Below are positions 1 through 7,218 of a stretch of 19,527 nucleotides of DNA, piece by piece. The stretch spans positions 1-19,527 of the forward strand of contig QHBV01000201.1 in NCBI GenBank assembly GCA_003244035.1. Direction: 5' to 3'. Each line of letters opens with the position of its first letter. Within the stretch, counting starts at the first letter, position 1. A program made the translations under genes and the position numbers. This stretch comes from Solirubrobacterales bacterium (GTDB taxonomy: Bacteria; Actinomycetota; Thermoleophilia; Solirubrobacterales; Solirubrobacteraceae). Below the pieces are notes generated by a model. The model was not told the origin of the DNA. It saw only the letters and a program-made list of their open reading frames with translations, and did not search any database.

Positions 1-18
1 GTTCGAAGAACAGGGGAA

Positions 19-774
19 CTAAGTGCGCACGGCCGCTGCCTGCCCGGCTGCCAATCCCTGCTCGAGCAGCGTCCGCGGGCCCGGCCCGACGAATCGCCCG
101 GGGTCACTCTCTCCGGCCGCTCTCAGCGCTTCGAGCGCCGGCCGGAGCGCCGGCATCCGTGCGCTGTCGTGAGCGTCGGAGGCGATCACCGCTCGCGGCG
201 CGACGCGCAGCAGACGCAACGCTTCGGTGCGGACGGCCTCGCCGTACAGCCCCAGGAGAGACCATGCATTCAGCTGCAGCACGCTGCCGGCGATCAGCTC
301 GTGCTCGAGCGCAATCGTCGTCTCCCGAGTCCGTAAGGCGCGTTCGGGATGGGCGACGACGACGGCGAATCCCCGCGTGCGAAGCTCGTCGGCGGCGGCC
401 ATAAAGCCGGCGTCGAGCCCCTCGAACGGCGCCTCGAGCAGCAGCCATCGCCGCTCTGGCGGTCCTTGGGCGATCGCCTCGAGCTGCGGTGCGGTGAGAC
501 GCTCGACGATCTCGTGCGCGAGCTCTCCGCCCGGCAGCACGTCAAGCCGGATCCGCTCGCGTCCCAGCCGATCGACGAGCTCGCCGACAAGAACAGGAAC
601 CTCGGTGGGATCGGCCACGTACTCTGCGCGCACATGCGGAGTCGCCACTACCGTCCCGGTCCCGTCGGACACGGCAGCGGTCGCCAGCGCAAGGCTGTCC
701 TCGATGCAAGCCGGACCGTCGTCGATGCCGGGGAGCAGATGGAAGTGGATCTCCACGTAACTCAACGACCTCAT
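19..774 (-). CDS. PHP-domain protein-tyrosine phosphatase, CpsB/YwqE-like
   Basis: This is a 251-residue protein of the PHP metal-dependent hydrolase superfamily. The closest fit is the CapC/CpsB/YwqE phosphotyrosine phosphatases, which dephosphorylate the tyrosine kinase controlling capsule or exopolysaccharide synthesis. Visible metal-site motifs in order are EIHFHLLPGIDDGP at residues 8-21 (the usual DxHxH is ExHxH here), ATPHV, LPGGEL, LLLEAPF, AHPERA, LQLNAWSLLG and ASDAHDSARMP near the C terminus. Length matches the family. The start is uncertain: ATG at 774 is used, but GTG at 756 would begin directly at the EIHFH motif, as most family members do, and neither has a strong ribosome site. 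No kinase or polysaccharide genes are in view, so the partner is unknown. It is divergent from the lipoprotein phosphoesterase, 36 bases away. Histidinol-phosphatase-type PHP activity is a less likely alternative. Confidence 0.85.
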   Translation of the reverse strand: MRSLSYVEIHFHLLPGIDDGPACIEDSLALATAAVSDGTGTVVATPHVRAEYVADPTEVPVLVGELVDRLGRERIRLDVLPGGELAHEIVERLTAPQLEAIAQGPPERRWLLLEAPFEGLDAGFMAAADELRTRGFAVVVAHPERALRTRETTIALEHELIAGSVLQLNAWSLLGLYGEAVRTEALRLLRVAPRAVIASDAHDSARMPALRPALEALRAAGESDPGRFVGPGPRTLLEQGLAAGQAAAVRT

Positions 775-810
775 GATTCGCCCCGCGGGAGGGGATCCCG
801 TGATGATTTG

Positions 811-1743
811 GTGAAGCCCTCGCGCATCTTCGTGACCGCGGCCGTGCTCGCCACCGCGGCGCTGATGCTCGTCGGCTGCGGGAGCGCCGGCAGCGACCTT
901 CCGGTACAGACGCGCCCCTCCCCAAAGGCTCGCACCGCGGGTGGTCCCCCCAGCCACATCGCCGTGATCGTGATGGAGAACGAAGAGTACGGCGAGATCG
1001 TGGGCTCGCGCGCGACGCCATTCATCAACGGCCTCGCGAGGCGCTACGCGCTCGCGACCTCGATGTACGCAATCAGCCATCCATCGCTGCCGAACTACCT
1101 GGCGCTGACCGGCGGCTCCACCCATGGGATCGACAGCGACTGCACCGACTGCACCGTCCCGGGGACGGGACTCGCGGGACAGCTCAGCGCCAGCCACCTC
1201 GCCTGGAAGGCGTACATGGAGGACCTTCCACATCCCTGCTTTCAGGGCGCAGGCGCAGGCGGCTACGCGAAGAAGCACGACCCGTTCATCTACTACGCGG
1301 CAATCGCCAAGGCGACGGCGCTGTGCAACCGAATCGTTCCGTTGACCGAGCTCGCCGCCGACGAGCGCACTCACGACCTGCCGAGGTTGATCTGGATCAC
1401 CCCCAACCTCTGCCACGACATGCACGATTGCGACCCCGCGGTCGGAGACCGGTTCCTCGCGCAGACGATCCCGCCGCTGCTGAGCGAGCTCGGCCCCGGC
1501 GGCGTGCTGCTGCTCACCTGGGACGAGGGCTCGAGCGACGCGGGCTGCTGCCGGCTGGCCTCGGGTGGCCACGTCGCGACGATCGTCGCCGGTCCAGGCG
1601 CGTCACCGGGCGCTCGCTCATCCACGCCCGTCGACCACTACTCGGTGTTGCAGACAATCGAGGACCTACTCGGCCTGCCCCGCCTCGGCGGCGCCGGCTG
1701 TGCCTGCACGCCCTCGCTTGAGCCCCTGCTGCGCAGACGCTGA
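811..1743 (+). CDS. Secreted lipoprotein phosphoesterase (acid phosphatase / phospholipase C family)
   Basis: This 310-residue protein is the only plus-strand gene in the window. GTG at 811 is chosen because it gives a clean lipoprotein signal: basic start (K2, R5), hydrophobic stretch 6-21 and lipobox LVGC with Cys23; a G-rich ribosome site lies at 787-796. An in-frame TTG at 808 is the alternative. The mature part matches the phosphoesterase family of acid phosphatases and phospholipases C (alkaline-phosphatase-like fold). Visible motifs are IAVIVMENEEYGEIV (50-64), TPFINGLA, SHPSLPNYLALTGGST (89-104) and LLLTWDEGSSD in the C-terminal third. Cysteine pairs such as DCTDC fit an extracytoplasmic location. 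It probably hydrolyses phosphomonoesters or phospholipid head groups outside the membrane; the substrate cannot be read from sequence. Its last 78 bases overlap the 3' end of nusB on the other strand. Confidence 0.88.
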   Translation: MKPSRIFVTAAVLATAALMLVGCGSAGSDLPVQTRPSPKARTAGGPPSHIAVIVMENEEYGEIVGSRATPFINGLARRYALATSMYAISHPSLPNYLALTGGSTHGIDSDCTDCTVPGTGLAGQLSASHLAWKAYMEDLPHPCFQGAGAGGYAKKHDPFIYYAAIAKATALCNRIVPLTELAADERTHDLPRLIWITPNLCHDMHDCDPAVGDRFLAQTIPPLLSELGPGGVLLLTWDEGSSDAGCCRLASGGHVATIVAGPGASPGARSSTPVDHYSVLQTIEDLLGLPRLGGAGCACTPSLEPLLRRR

Positions 1744-2127
1744 TTCGCGCAGCACCGCGCCCAGGATCCCGTTGACAAAGGACGGCGCATCGGCCCCGCA
1801 GAAGCGCTTGGCGGTCTCGACGGCCTCGTCGATCGCCCCCTCCGGAGGGATCGGCTGCTCTCCCGCGACAGCCTCGGGGTGCAGCAGCTCGAGCAGTCCG
1901 ACCCTCAGGATCGAACGTTCCAGGGGCGCGATGCGCAGCAGCGACCATCCCACCGCGTGCTCCGAGATCAGCGCGTCGAGCTCCGGCTGGTGCTCGCGCA
2001 CCCGCTCGGCGAGCTCGCGCGTGAACGCGTGGACGTCCCGCGGAACTGTCTGCTCGAGCGGCAGCGCGAGCAGGTCGCTCTGGTACAGCGCCCAGATCGC
2101 CGCGCGACGCTGCTCGCTCCTACGCAC
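1666..2127 (-). CDS. nusB: Transcription antitermination factor NusB
   Basis: This 153-residue protein is NusB, which with NusE (S10) binds boxA RNA and supports antitermination of rRNA operons. Recognisable family features are the N-terminal RRxAxxALYQSDLL segment, the LLRIAPLERSILRVGLLELL core helix, EAVETAKRFCGADAPSFVNGILGAVLRE, and all-helical composition. The GTG at 2127 is the only usable start because an in-frame stop lies four codons upstream; no strong ribosome site is seen, and translation may depend on efp, which ends 34 bases upstream. NusB normally ends soon after the AVLRE motif. Here about 28 extra residues rich in Gly, Ala and Arg run across the 3' end of the convergent phosphoesterase gene. 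The tail looks like read-through of a lost stop rather than a functional domain. Confidence 0.95.
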   Translation of the reverse strand: MRRSEQRRAAIWALYQSDLLALPLEQTVPRDVHAFTRELAERVREHQPELDALISEHAVGWSLLRIAPLERSILRVGLLELLHPEAVAGEQPIPPEGAIDEAVETAKRFCGADAPSFVNGILGAVLRESASAQQGLKRGRAGTAGAAEAGQAE

Positions 2128-2161
2128 GGTGCCAGCCGCTCACAAGCGCAGCGCCCAGCCG

Positions 2162-2722
2162 TCACGCACGCGACACGTACTCGCCCGAGCGCGTGTCGAC
2201 CCGCACGACCTCGCCCGTGTCGATGAACAACGGGACCTGGATCTTGGCGCCGGTCTCGAGCACGGCGGGCTTGGTACCGCCGCCCGAGGCGGTGTCCCCG
2301 CGGACCCCCGGCTCGGTCTGCTGCACCCTCAACTCGAGTGCGCTCGGCAGCTGCACATCGGCCGGCTCGTCGTCGATGTACAGGAGCTCGACGTCGTCTG
2401 AGTCCTTGATCCAGCGCAGCGCGCCGGCGATCGTGCGCTCGGGGATCGTGAGCTGCTCATAGCTCTCGGAGTCCATGAAATGGGCATCATCGCCGTCGTG
2501 GTAGAGGAACTGCATCCGCCGGACCTCGGTGCGGATGGAGCGGAACTTCTCCCCGGCGCGGAACGTGCGATCGATCACGGCGCCATCGCGGACACGGCGG
2601 AGCTTGGTCCGCACGAACGCCCCGCCCTTGCCGGGCTTGACGTGCTGGAACTCGAGGATCTTAAAGATCGTCCCCTCGACTTCGATGTGGTTGCCGTTGC
2701 GAAATTGGTTGGTGGAGATCAT
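2162..2722 (-). CDS. efp: Translation elongation factor P
   Basis: This 186-residue protein is full-length EF-P. It binds ribosomes stalled on polyproline stretches and promotes peptide-bond formation. Domain I carries the loop HVKPGKGGAF with the conserved tip Lys32; domains II and III follow (IDRTFRAGEKF, QFLYHDGDDAHFMDSESYEQL, and the C-terminal VRVDTRSGEYVSRA, a standard EF-P ending). No modification genes (epmA/B, earP, ymfI) are in the window; many Actinomycetota are thought to use unmodified Lys. A polyproline client may sit in the same operon: MltG has a PPPP run and a Glu-Pro-rich N terminus. The ATG at 2722 fits the family start (MISTNQFRNG). It lies 25 bases after the mazF remnant and 34 bases before nusB, as in the common pepQ-efp-nusB arrangement. 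Confidence 0.98.
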   Translation of the reverse strand: MISTNQFRNGNHIEVEGTIFKILEFQHVKPGKGGAFVRTKLRRVRDGAVIDRTFRAGEKFRSIRTEVRRMQFLYHDGDDAHFMDSESYEQLTIPERTIAGALRWIKDSDDVELLYIDDEPADVQLPSALELRVQQTEPGVRGDTASGGGTKPAVLETGAKIQVPLFIDTGEVVRVDTRSGEYVSRA

Positions 2723-2747
2723 CGTCCGGCGCCAAGTGTACGAGCGC

Positions 2748-2969
2748 TCAACAGCCGAGCGCGAAGTCGAGCGCGGCGCAGACCTCAGACAGCCTCGACC
2801 GCGAGAGCACCGCGATGCGATCGACGAGCAGCGCCTTGGGGACCGTGCGGAGGTTGTCGAAGCTGATCGCGCATTCCCGTGGCATCCCGTCAGCGTTGTC
2901 GAGCCGCACCTCGGTGGGGATTCCCCGGGCGGTTCGCATGACCAGGGCGACCACGACGCTTCGCGGCAT
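2748..2969 (-). pseudogene. 5'-truncated MazF/PemK-type endoribonuclease remnant
   Basis: The reading frame encodes 73 residues that match the last two thirds of a MazF/PemK toxin subtype: VVVALVMRTARGIPTEVRLD, then GMPRECAISFDNLRTVPKALL, then RIAVLSRSRLSEVCAALDFALGC, which is where such proteins normally end. Full-length members have about 105-115 residues. The missing N-terminal 30-40 residues hold the first strands and the RRPVVVV-like segment with an RNA-binding/catalytic Arg; the Thr of the RT motif is kept. The ATG at 2969 lies six bases after the pepQ stop, so the 5' part cannot exist in another frame without overlapping intact pepQ. No antitoxin gene is next to it. It still has an open frame, so it may be translated, but it should be inactive as a canonical MazF. 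Possible alternatives are a recent deletion or a domesticated fragment. Confidence 0.7.
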
Positions 2970-2975
2970 GGCGAC

Positions 2976-4049
2976 TCAATCGGTCACGATCAGGCGCTTG
3001 GTCACCGACGTCAGGACCTCACAGCCGCCCTCTCTCACGACGACGAGGTCCTCAGTCCGGATCCCGAACCGGCCCGGCAGGTAGACCCCCGGCTCCACCG
3101 TTACCACGTTGCCGGCGTCCAGGTCGTCCTCCGAGCTCCAGCTGAGCCGCGGTCCCTCGTGGATCTCGAGCCCTACGCCGTGCCCGAGGCCGTGCCCGAA
3201 GTGCTCGCCCTGGCCCGCCGCCTCGATCAAGTCCCGCGCAGCCGCGTCGGCGTCACGCCCGCTCACCCCCGCCTTGACAGCGGCCAGTCCCGCGAGCTGG
3301 GCCTCGAGCACGAGCTCATAGGCGCTCCGTGCGTCGGCGCCGGGCTCGCCGGCGGCGACGGTCCGCGTGCAGTCCGAGCAGTACCCGTCGAGCTCCGCGC
3401 CCCAGTCGATCACGACGAGCTCCCCGCGGCGGATCTCGACGTCGCGGGGTTGAGCGTGGGGTAACGCGCCGTGCGCTCCGGCCGCGACGATCGTCTCGAA
3501 GCTCGCCCGCTGGGCGCCCCTCTGGCGCATGTCGCGCTCGAGCTCGATCGCGAGCTCGCGCTCGGTGCGGCCGATCAACCCGCCGCGCACGAGCCGCTCG
3601 AAGGCGGCGTCGGCGAGCCCGGTCGCGGCCTTGATCCGCTGCACCTCCTCGGGCTCCTTGACTGCGCGCAGCCCTTCGAGAAGGCGACCGACCGCCACCA
3701 GCTCGACGCGCTCAGGGAGCAGCTCGCGCAGCTGCCGCAGCTGGGCCACCGTCACGTGCGCCTCTTCGAAGCCAAGGCGCAGCTCGCCCGCGGGGAGCGC
3801 GTCGTCGATCACCTCGAGCAGGTTCACCGGAGCGCGCACGCGCGCGAACGAAGCGTGCACCTCCTTGGCCGCCTGCTCGACGTAACGGAAGTCGGTGATG
3901 AACGTACGCGTTCGCGCCCCGATCAGCGCGAGCCCGTTGCTGCCGGTGTAGCCGGTCAGGTAGCGGACGTTGACCAGCGCTGAGACCAGCATCGCGTCGA
4001 CGCCGGCGCCGGTAAGCAGCGCCAGCAGGCGATCGGGGCGAGCCCTCAC
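2976..4049 (-). CDS. pepQ: Xaa-Pro aminopeptidase/dipeptidase (M24 family)
   Basis: This 357-residue cytoplasmic metallopeptidase has the creatinase-type N-terminal domain (residues about 1-125, with NVRYLTGYTGSNGLALI) and the C-terminal pita-bread catalytic domain. All five metal ligands are visible: two Asp in VVIDWGAELDGYCSDCTRTV, His in HFGHGLGHGVGLEIHEGP, Glu in VVTVEPGVYLP, and Glu in GIRTEDLVVV near the end. It should cleave peptides next to proline. The GTG at 4049 is chosen because it makes a GTGA overlap with the aroQ stop and gives the usual N terminus (RPDRLLALLTGAGVDAMLV); the frame stays open further upstream but only as a shadow of aroQ. It sits directly before efp in the common Gram-positive order. 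PepQ versus PepP specificity cannot be decided from sequence. Confidence 0.94.
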   Translation of the reverse strand: MRARPDRLLALLTGAGVDAMLVSALVNVRYLTGYTGSNGLALIGARTRTFITDFRYVEQAAKEVHASFARVRAPVNLLEVIDDALPAGELRLGFEEAHVTVAQLRQLRELLPERVELVAVGRLLEGLRAVKEPEEVQRIKAATGLADAAFERLVRGGLIGRTERELAIELERDMRQRGAQRASFETIVAAGAHGALPHAQPRDVEIRRGELVVIDWGAELDGYCSDCTRTVAAGEPGADARSAYELVLEAQLAGLAAVKAGVSGRDADAAARDLIEAAGQGEHFGHGLGHGVGLEIHEGPRLSWSSEDDLDAGNVVTVEPGVYLPGRFGIRTEDLVVVREGGCEVLTSVTKRLIVTD

Positions 4050-4492
4050 CGCGACAGCTCCGCCGCCAGCCGCGCCAGCGCGTCGCGGTAGCCCTCCGGA
4101 CCCTTGCCCGAGACCCGCGCGATGCACAGCTCCGCGATCACCGACGTTCGCCGCCACGGCTCGCGCGCGTCGACCTCGGAGAGGTGGACCTCGACGGTGG
4201 GCAGGCCGGCAAGCTCGAGGGCGTCACGGATCGCGTAGGAGTAGTGGGTCCAGGCGCCGGGGTTGATCACGATCCCGTCGGCCAGCCCCTCCAGGCGGTG
4301 TAGGTGCTCCACCAGCTCGCCCTCGTGGTTGGTGTGGAAGAACCGAGGCACGAGCTCGAGCTCCCGCGCGCTCCGCGCGATCCGCAGCTCGAGCTCGTCG
4401 AAGTTCAAGCCCCCATAGTGCTCGGCATCGCGGCGCCCGAGTTGATCGAGGTTGACCCCGTGGATGATCTCGATGCGGTTACGAAGGACCAT
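4046..4492 (-). CDS. aroQ: Type II 3-dehydroquinate dehydratase
   Basis: This 148-residue protein converts 3-dehydroquinate to 3-dehydroshikimate (third step of the shikimate pathway), as a dodecameric type II enzyme. The catalytic Tyr is in LGRRDAEHYGG (Tyr26), the flexible-loop Arg residues are RR at 20-21, the substrate loop is VINPGAWTHYSYAIRDAL, and the general-acid His is in VEVHLSEVDAREPWRR. The signature usually written NGPNLxxLG is changed to HGVNLDQLG, so the first Asn is His11 while the second Asn (Asn14) is kept. The FHTNHEGELVEHLH segment replaces the usual QSNxEGELID. The ATG at 4492 shares one base with the aroK-aroB stop (TGATG), and its own stop overlaps pepQ, so translation is coupled both ways. 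Confidence 0.93.
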   Translation of the reverse strand: MVLRNRIEIIHGVNLDQLGRRDAEHYGGLNFDELELRIARSARELELVPRFFHTNHEGELVEHLHRLEGLADGIVINPGAWTHYSYAIRDALELAGLPTVEVHLSEVDAREPWRRTSVIAELCIARVSGKGPEGYRDALARLAAELSR

Positions 4493-6063
4493 CAGCGTGC
4501 CAACTCTCGCACGGCTGCGAGCAACCCGCCACTGGGGACCTCGCAGCCCGCTCGCGGCTTACCCGGTGCCTCGAGCAGGACGAACGGAACCGGTCCGTCG
4601 CCCATGCGTTTCTTGTCCCGCGCGGTTGCGCTCACCACCGTCTCGGGATCGACGCCGTCCAGGCTGCTCGGCAGACCATGGGTCACGAGCAGCTCGCGTA
4701 CCTCCTCGCGCAGCTCCGGCTGACCCGAGAGCCGGAGGGTCGCGAGCAATCCGAGCGCCACCGCCTCGCCGTGGCGGTGGCGCTCATAGCGGCCGACGAC
4801 CTCGATCGCGTGGCCGACCGTGTGCCCGAGGTTCAGGACCTGCCTGAGACCAGCGTCGCGCTCATCACGGGCCACGATCCGGAGCTTGGTCCGCGCGCAC
4901 GCGAGGATCACCCGCTCATCGGTGGGATCGGCGCCGGAGCGCACGGTCTCCCACAGCTCGCCGCCGGCGATCAGCGCGGTCTTGACGACCTCCGCGTAGC
5001 CGGCCGCGAGCTCCTCGGGCGGGAGCGTGTCCAGGGCTCGCGTGTCGGCGAGCACCGCTGCGGGCTGGTGGTAGGCGCCGACGTAGTTCTTGGCCTCGGC
5101 GAGGTCCACCCCGGTCTTGCCGCCGTACGCCGAGTCGACCTGCGCGACGAGCGTCGTCGGGACCTGGACGCAGCGCGCCCCGCGCTGGTAGGTCGCGGCG
5201 CAGAAGCCCGCCAGGTCGCCGACGACGCCGCCCCCGAGCGCGACCACGAGGTCCGCGCGGGTCATCCCGGCCCGCGCGAGCTCGCTCCAGACGATCTCCG
5301 CGTGCGCGACGGTCTTGGACTGCTCGCCGGGCATGATCGCGACCCGGCCGGCGAGCGGTTCGAGCGCGTCGGCGTACAGGCGCCCGACGTTCCCGTCGGT
5401 CACCAGGAACCTGCGCCCCTCGACGATGCGCGGCCAGAAGCGGTGCTCGCGCAGCAGCCCCGGGCCGACGTACGCCGGGTAGTCCCCCGACGCGCTGGCG
5501 GCCCACAGCAGCTTCGCGCCCACCGGCGCGCCTCGCAGCGCCGCGAGCACAGGCGCGAGCGCGTCCGATCGCTCCGCCGGGACGGACGCGTCGGCGAGCT
5601 GCGCGTATACGGGCTCGCGCTCGGCGAACAGCGCCGCGAAGCGGGCGCGGTCGGCTGCAAGCGGGCGCCCGGTGCCCCGCACGCGCGCCCACGCCGTCTC
5701 GAGACCGACGTCGAGCCAGATCACGAGCTGCTGCTCGAGCGCCGCCCGCACGGCCCGCGAGCACGGCGCACCGCCGCCGAGCGCCAGCACCCGGGCGCCC
5801 GGTGCGGGTGCACCAGCGCCGGGCGCGCGCAACAGCTCGAGGGTGATCCGTTCCTCGGCGGCCCGGAACACCGCTTCACCATCCTGCGCGAACACGTCGG
5901 CGATCGGCTTGCCAAGCCGCTCCTCGATCACCTGATCGACATCGATCGCGTGCACTCCGAGCGCCCGTGCAGCGCTGCGAGCAGCCGTCGACTTTCCCGC
6001 TCCCATGAAGCCGATACAGACCACGGCGCCCCGATCCGGCGAGCGCGTCAGCTCCGCCGCCAC
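4492..6063 (-). CDS. aroKB: Bifunctional shikimate kinase / 3-dehydroquinate synthase fusion
   Basis: This 523-residue protein fuses two shikimate-pathway enzymes. Residues about 13-178 are shikimate kinase: Walker A GFMGAGKST (18-26), Asp40/Asp42 after the first strand, FRAAEER, LALGGGA, and a lid segment GTGRPLAADRARFAALFAEREPVY. Residues about 183-523 are AroB, which makes 3-dehydroquinate from DAHP with NAD and a metal: LVVALGGGVVGDLAGFCAATY, QVPTTLVAQVDSAYGGKTGVD, metal ligands Glu in GYAEVVK, His in LNLGHTVGHAIE and His in RHGEAVALG. The two halves thus act at steps 2 and 5. The GTG start at 6063 overlaps the end of aroC by 16 bases and has a GAGGAA ribosome site nine bases upstream. 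No stop or frameshift separates the domains. Stand-alone aroK and aroB adjacent in this order are common, so an in-frame gene fusion is the simple origin. Confidence 0.95.
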   Translation of the reverse strand: MAAELTRSPDRGAVVCIGFMGAGKSTAARSAARALGVHAIDVDQVIEERLGKPIADVFAQDGEAVFRAAEERITLELLRAPGAGAPAPGARVLALGGGAPCSRAVRAALEQQLVIWLDVGLETAWARVRGTGRPLAADRARFAALFAEREPVYAQLADASVPAERSDALAPVLAALRGAPVGAKLLWAASASGDYPAYVGPGLLREHRFWPRIVEGRRFLVTDGNVGRLYADALEPLAGRVAIMPGEQSKTVAHAEIVWSELARAGMTRADLVVALGGGVVGDLAGFCAATYQRGARCVQVPTTLVAQVDSAYGGKTGVDLAEAKNYVGAYHQPAAVLADTRALDTLPPEELAAGYAEVVKTALIAGGELWETVRSGADPTDERVILACARTKLRIVARDERDAGLRQVLNLGHTVGHAIEVVGRYERHRHGEAVALGLLATLRLSGQPELREEVRELLVTHGLPSSLDGVDPETVVSATARDKKRMGDGPVPFVLLEAPGKPRAGCEVPSGGLLAAVRELAR

Positions 6064-7214
6064 GCGATTCGTTCCTCGTACGCCCTCAGCGCGCCGACGG
6101 CGTCGTCGATGTGGTCACCTCCGAGCTTCTGCCTGTAGGCGTCGGCGAGCACGAATGCGACCATCGCCTCCCCCACCACCCCGGCGGCAGGGACCGTGCA
6201 CGAATCGGTCCGCTCGCGGAGCGCCTCCGCGGGCTCGTGGGTGGCGATGTCGACCGACCGCAGCGGCTTGGTCAAGGTCGGCAGCGGCTTCATCGAGCCG
6301 CGCACCACCAGCGGAGCGCCAGTCGTCATCCCGCCCTCGACCCCTCCCGCCCGGTTGGTGTGGCGGTGATAGCCGCGCATCTCCTCGTAGAAGATCTCGT
6401 CATGGGCCTTTGACCCGGGCACGCCCGCGACCTCGAACCCGTCTCCGATCGAGACCGCCTTGATCGCCTGGATCGAAAGGATCGCCTGGCCGAGGCGCCC
6501 ATCGAGCCGCTCCCCCCATGAGACGTACGAGCCGAGCCCCGGAACAAGCCCGAACGCAATCACCTCGAATACGCCGCCGAGCGATTCGTTGGCCTTGCGC
6601 AGGCGGTCGATCTCGACGACCATCTCGCGGCTGGCGCCGGCGTCCAGGCAGCGGACCGGAGACTCATCGACGGCGTCGAAGTCGCGCGCTTGGAGATCCT
6701 CCCTGCGGGGCGCATGCACCGAGGCGATCTGGATCACATGCGAGCGCACGGTGACCCCGAGCGCCGCCAGGAAGGCCTTCGCCACGGCGCCGCCGGCGAC
6801 CCGCGCCGCGGTTTCCCGGGCGCTGGCTCGCTCGAGCACGTCGCGCACGTCGGTGAGCCCGTACTTCTGCGTCCCGACGAGGTCGGCGTGCCCCGGTCGG
6901 GGCAGATGCACCTCCTGCAGCCCAGCCGGCACCGGCCACGGATTCATCCGCTCCTCCCAATTGGCGTAATCGCGGTTGAGCACTTGGAGCGCGATCGGGC
7001 CCCCAAGCGTGCGGCCATGGCGCAGGCCACCCGTGACCTGCACCTGGTCGCGCTCGATCTTCATCCGGCCACCGCGACCATGGCCGAGCTGCCGGCGGCT
7101 CAGATCGCGATTGATCGCTTCGCGCTCGATCGCCAGGCCGGCGGGGAGCCCCTCGATGATGCAGGTCAGGCCGGGTCCGTGGGACTCGCCGGCCGTGGTC
7201 AGGTGCAGCGCCAT
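6048..7214 (-). CDS. aroC: Chorismate synthase
   Basis: This 388-residue protein catalyses the last shikimate-pathway step, EPSP to chorismate, using reduced FMN. Diagnostic segments in order are TTAGESHGPGL at the N terminus, RRQLGHGRGGRMKIERD, RTLGGPIAL, PRPGHADLVGTQKY, the signature RASARETAARVAGG, GSYVSWGERLDGRLGQAILSIQAIK, AHDEIFYEE, NRAGGVEGGMTTGAPLVVR, and RTDSCTVPAAGVVGEAMVAFVLADA near the end. Length is typical for the family. ATG at 7214 is chosen because it begins with the conserved MALHLTTAGESHG and lies four bases after the stop of the preceding small zinc-site gene; the frame extends upstream to 7307 only as a shadow. It is followed by aroK-aroB in a 16-base overlap, so coupling is likely. 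Confidence 0.97.
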   Translation of the reverse strand: MALHLTTAGESHGPGLTCIIEGLPAGLAIEREAINRDLSRRQLGHGRGGRMKIERDQVQVTGGLRHGRTLGGPIALQVLNRDYANWEERMNPWPVPAGLQEVHLPRPGHADLVGTQKYGLTDVRDVLERASARETAARVAGGAVAKAFLAALGVTVRSHVIQIASVHAPRREDLQARDFDAVDESPVRCLDAGASREMVVEIDRLRKANESLGGVFEVIAFGLVPGLGSYVSWGERLDGRLGQAILSIQAIKAVSIGDGFEVAGVPGSKAHDEIFYEEMRGYHRHTNRAGGVEGGMTTGAPLVVRGSMKPLPTLTKPLRSVDIATHEPAEALRERTDSCTVPAAGVVGEAMVAFVLADAYRQKLGGDHIDDAVGALRAYEERIAWRRS

Positions 7215-7218
7215 CGGG

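Noticed and set aside
349..810. Upstream extension of the phosphoesterase frame
   Set aside because: A complete lipoprotein signal begins at 811; the upstream part is antisense to the PHP gene.
775..1572. Upstream extension of the PHP-domain frame
   Set aside because: The frame stays open through the divergent phosphoesterase, but the PHP fold begins at the EIHFH motif and the extension has shadow-like composition.
4050..4157. N-terminal extension of pepQ
   Set aside because: Gly/Arg-rich translation that lies within aroQ; the GTGA overlap at 4049 gives the family N terminus.
4678..6138. Plus-strand open frame opposite the aroK-aroB fusion
   Set aside because: Translation has low-complexity Arg/Ala/Gly composition, no motif, and the opposite strand is clearly AroK-AroB.
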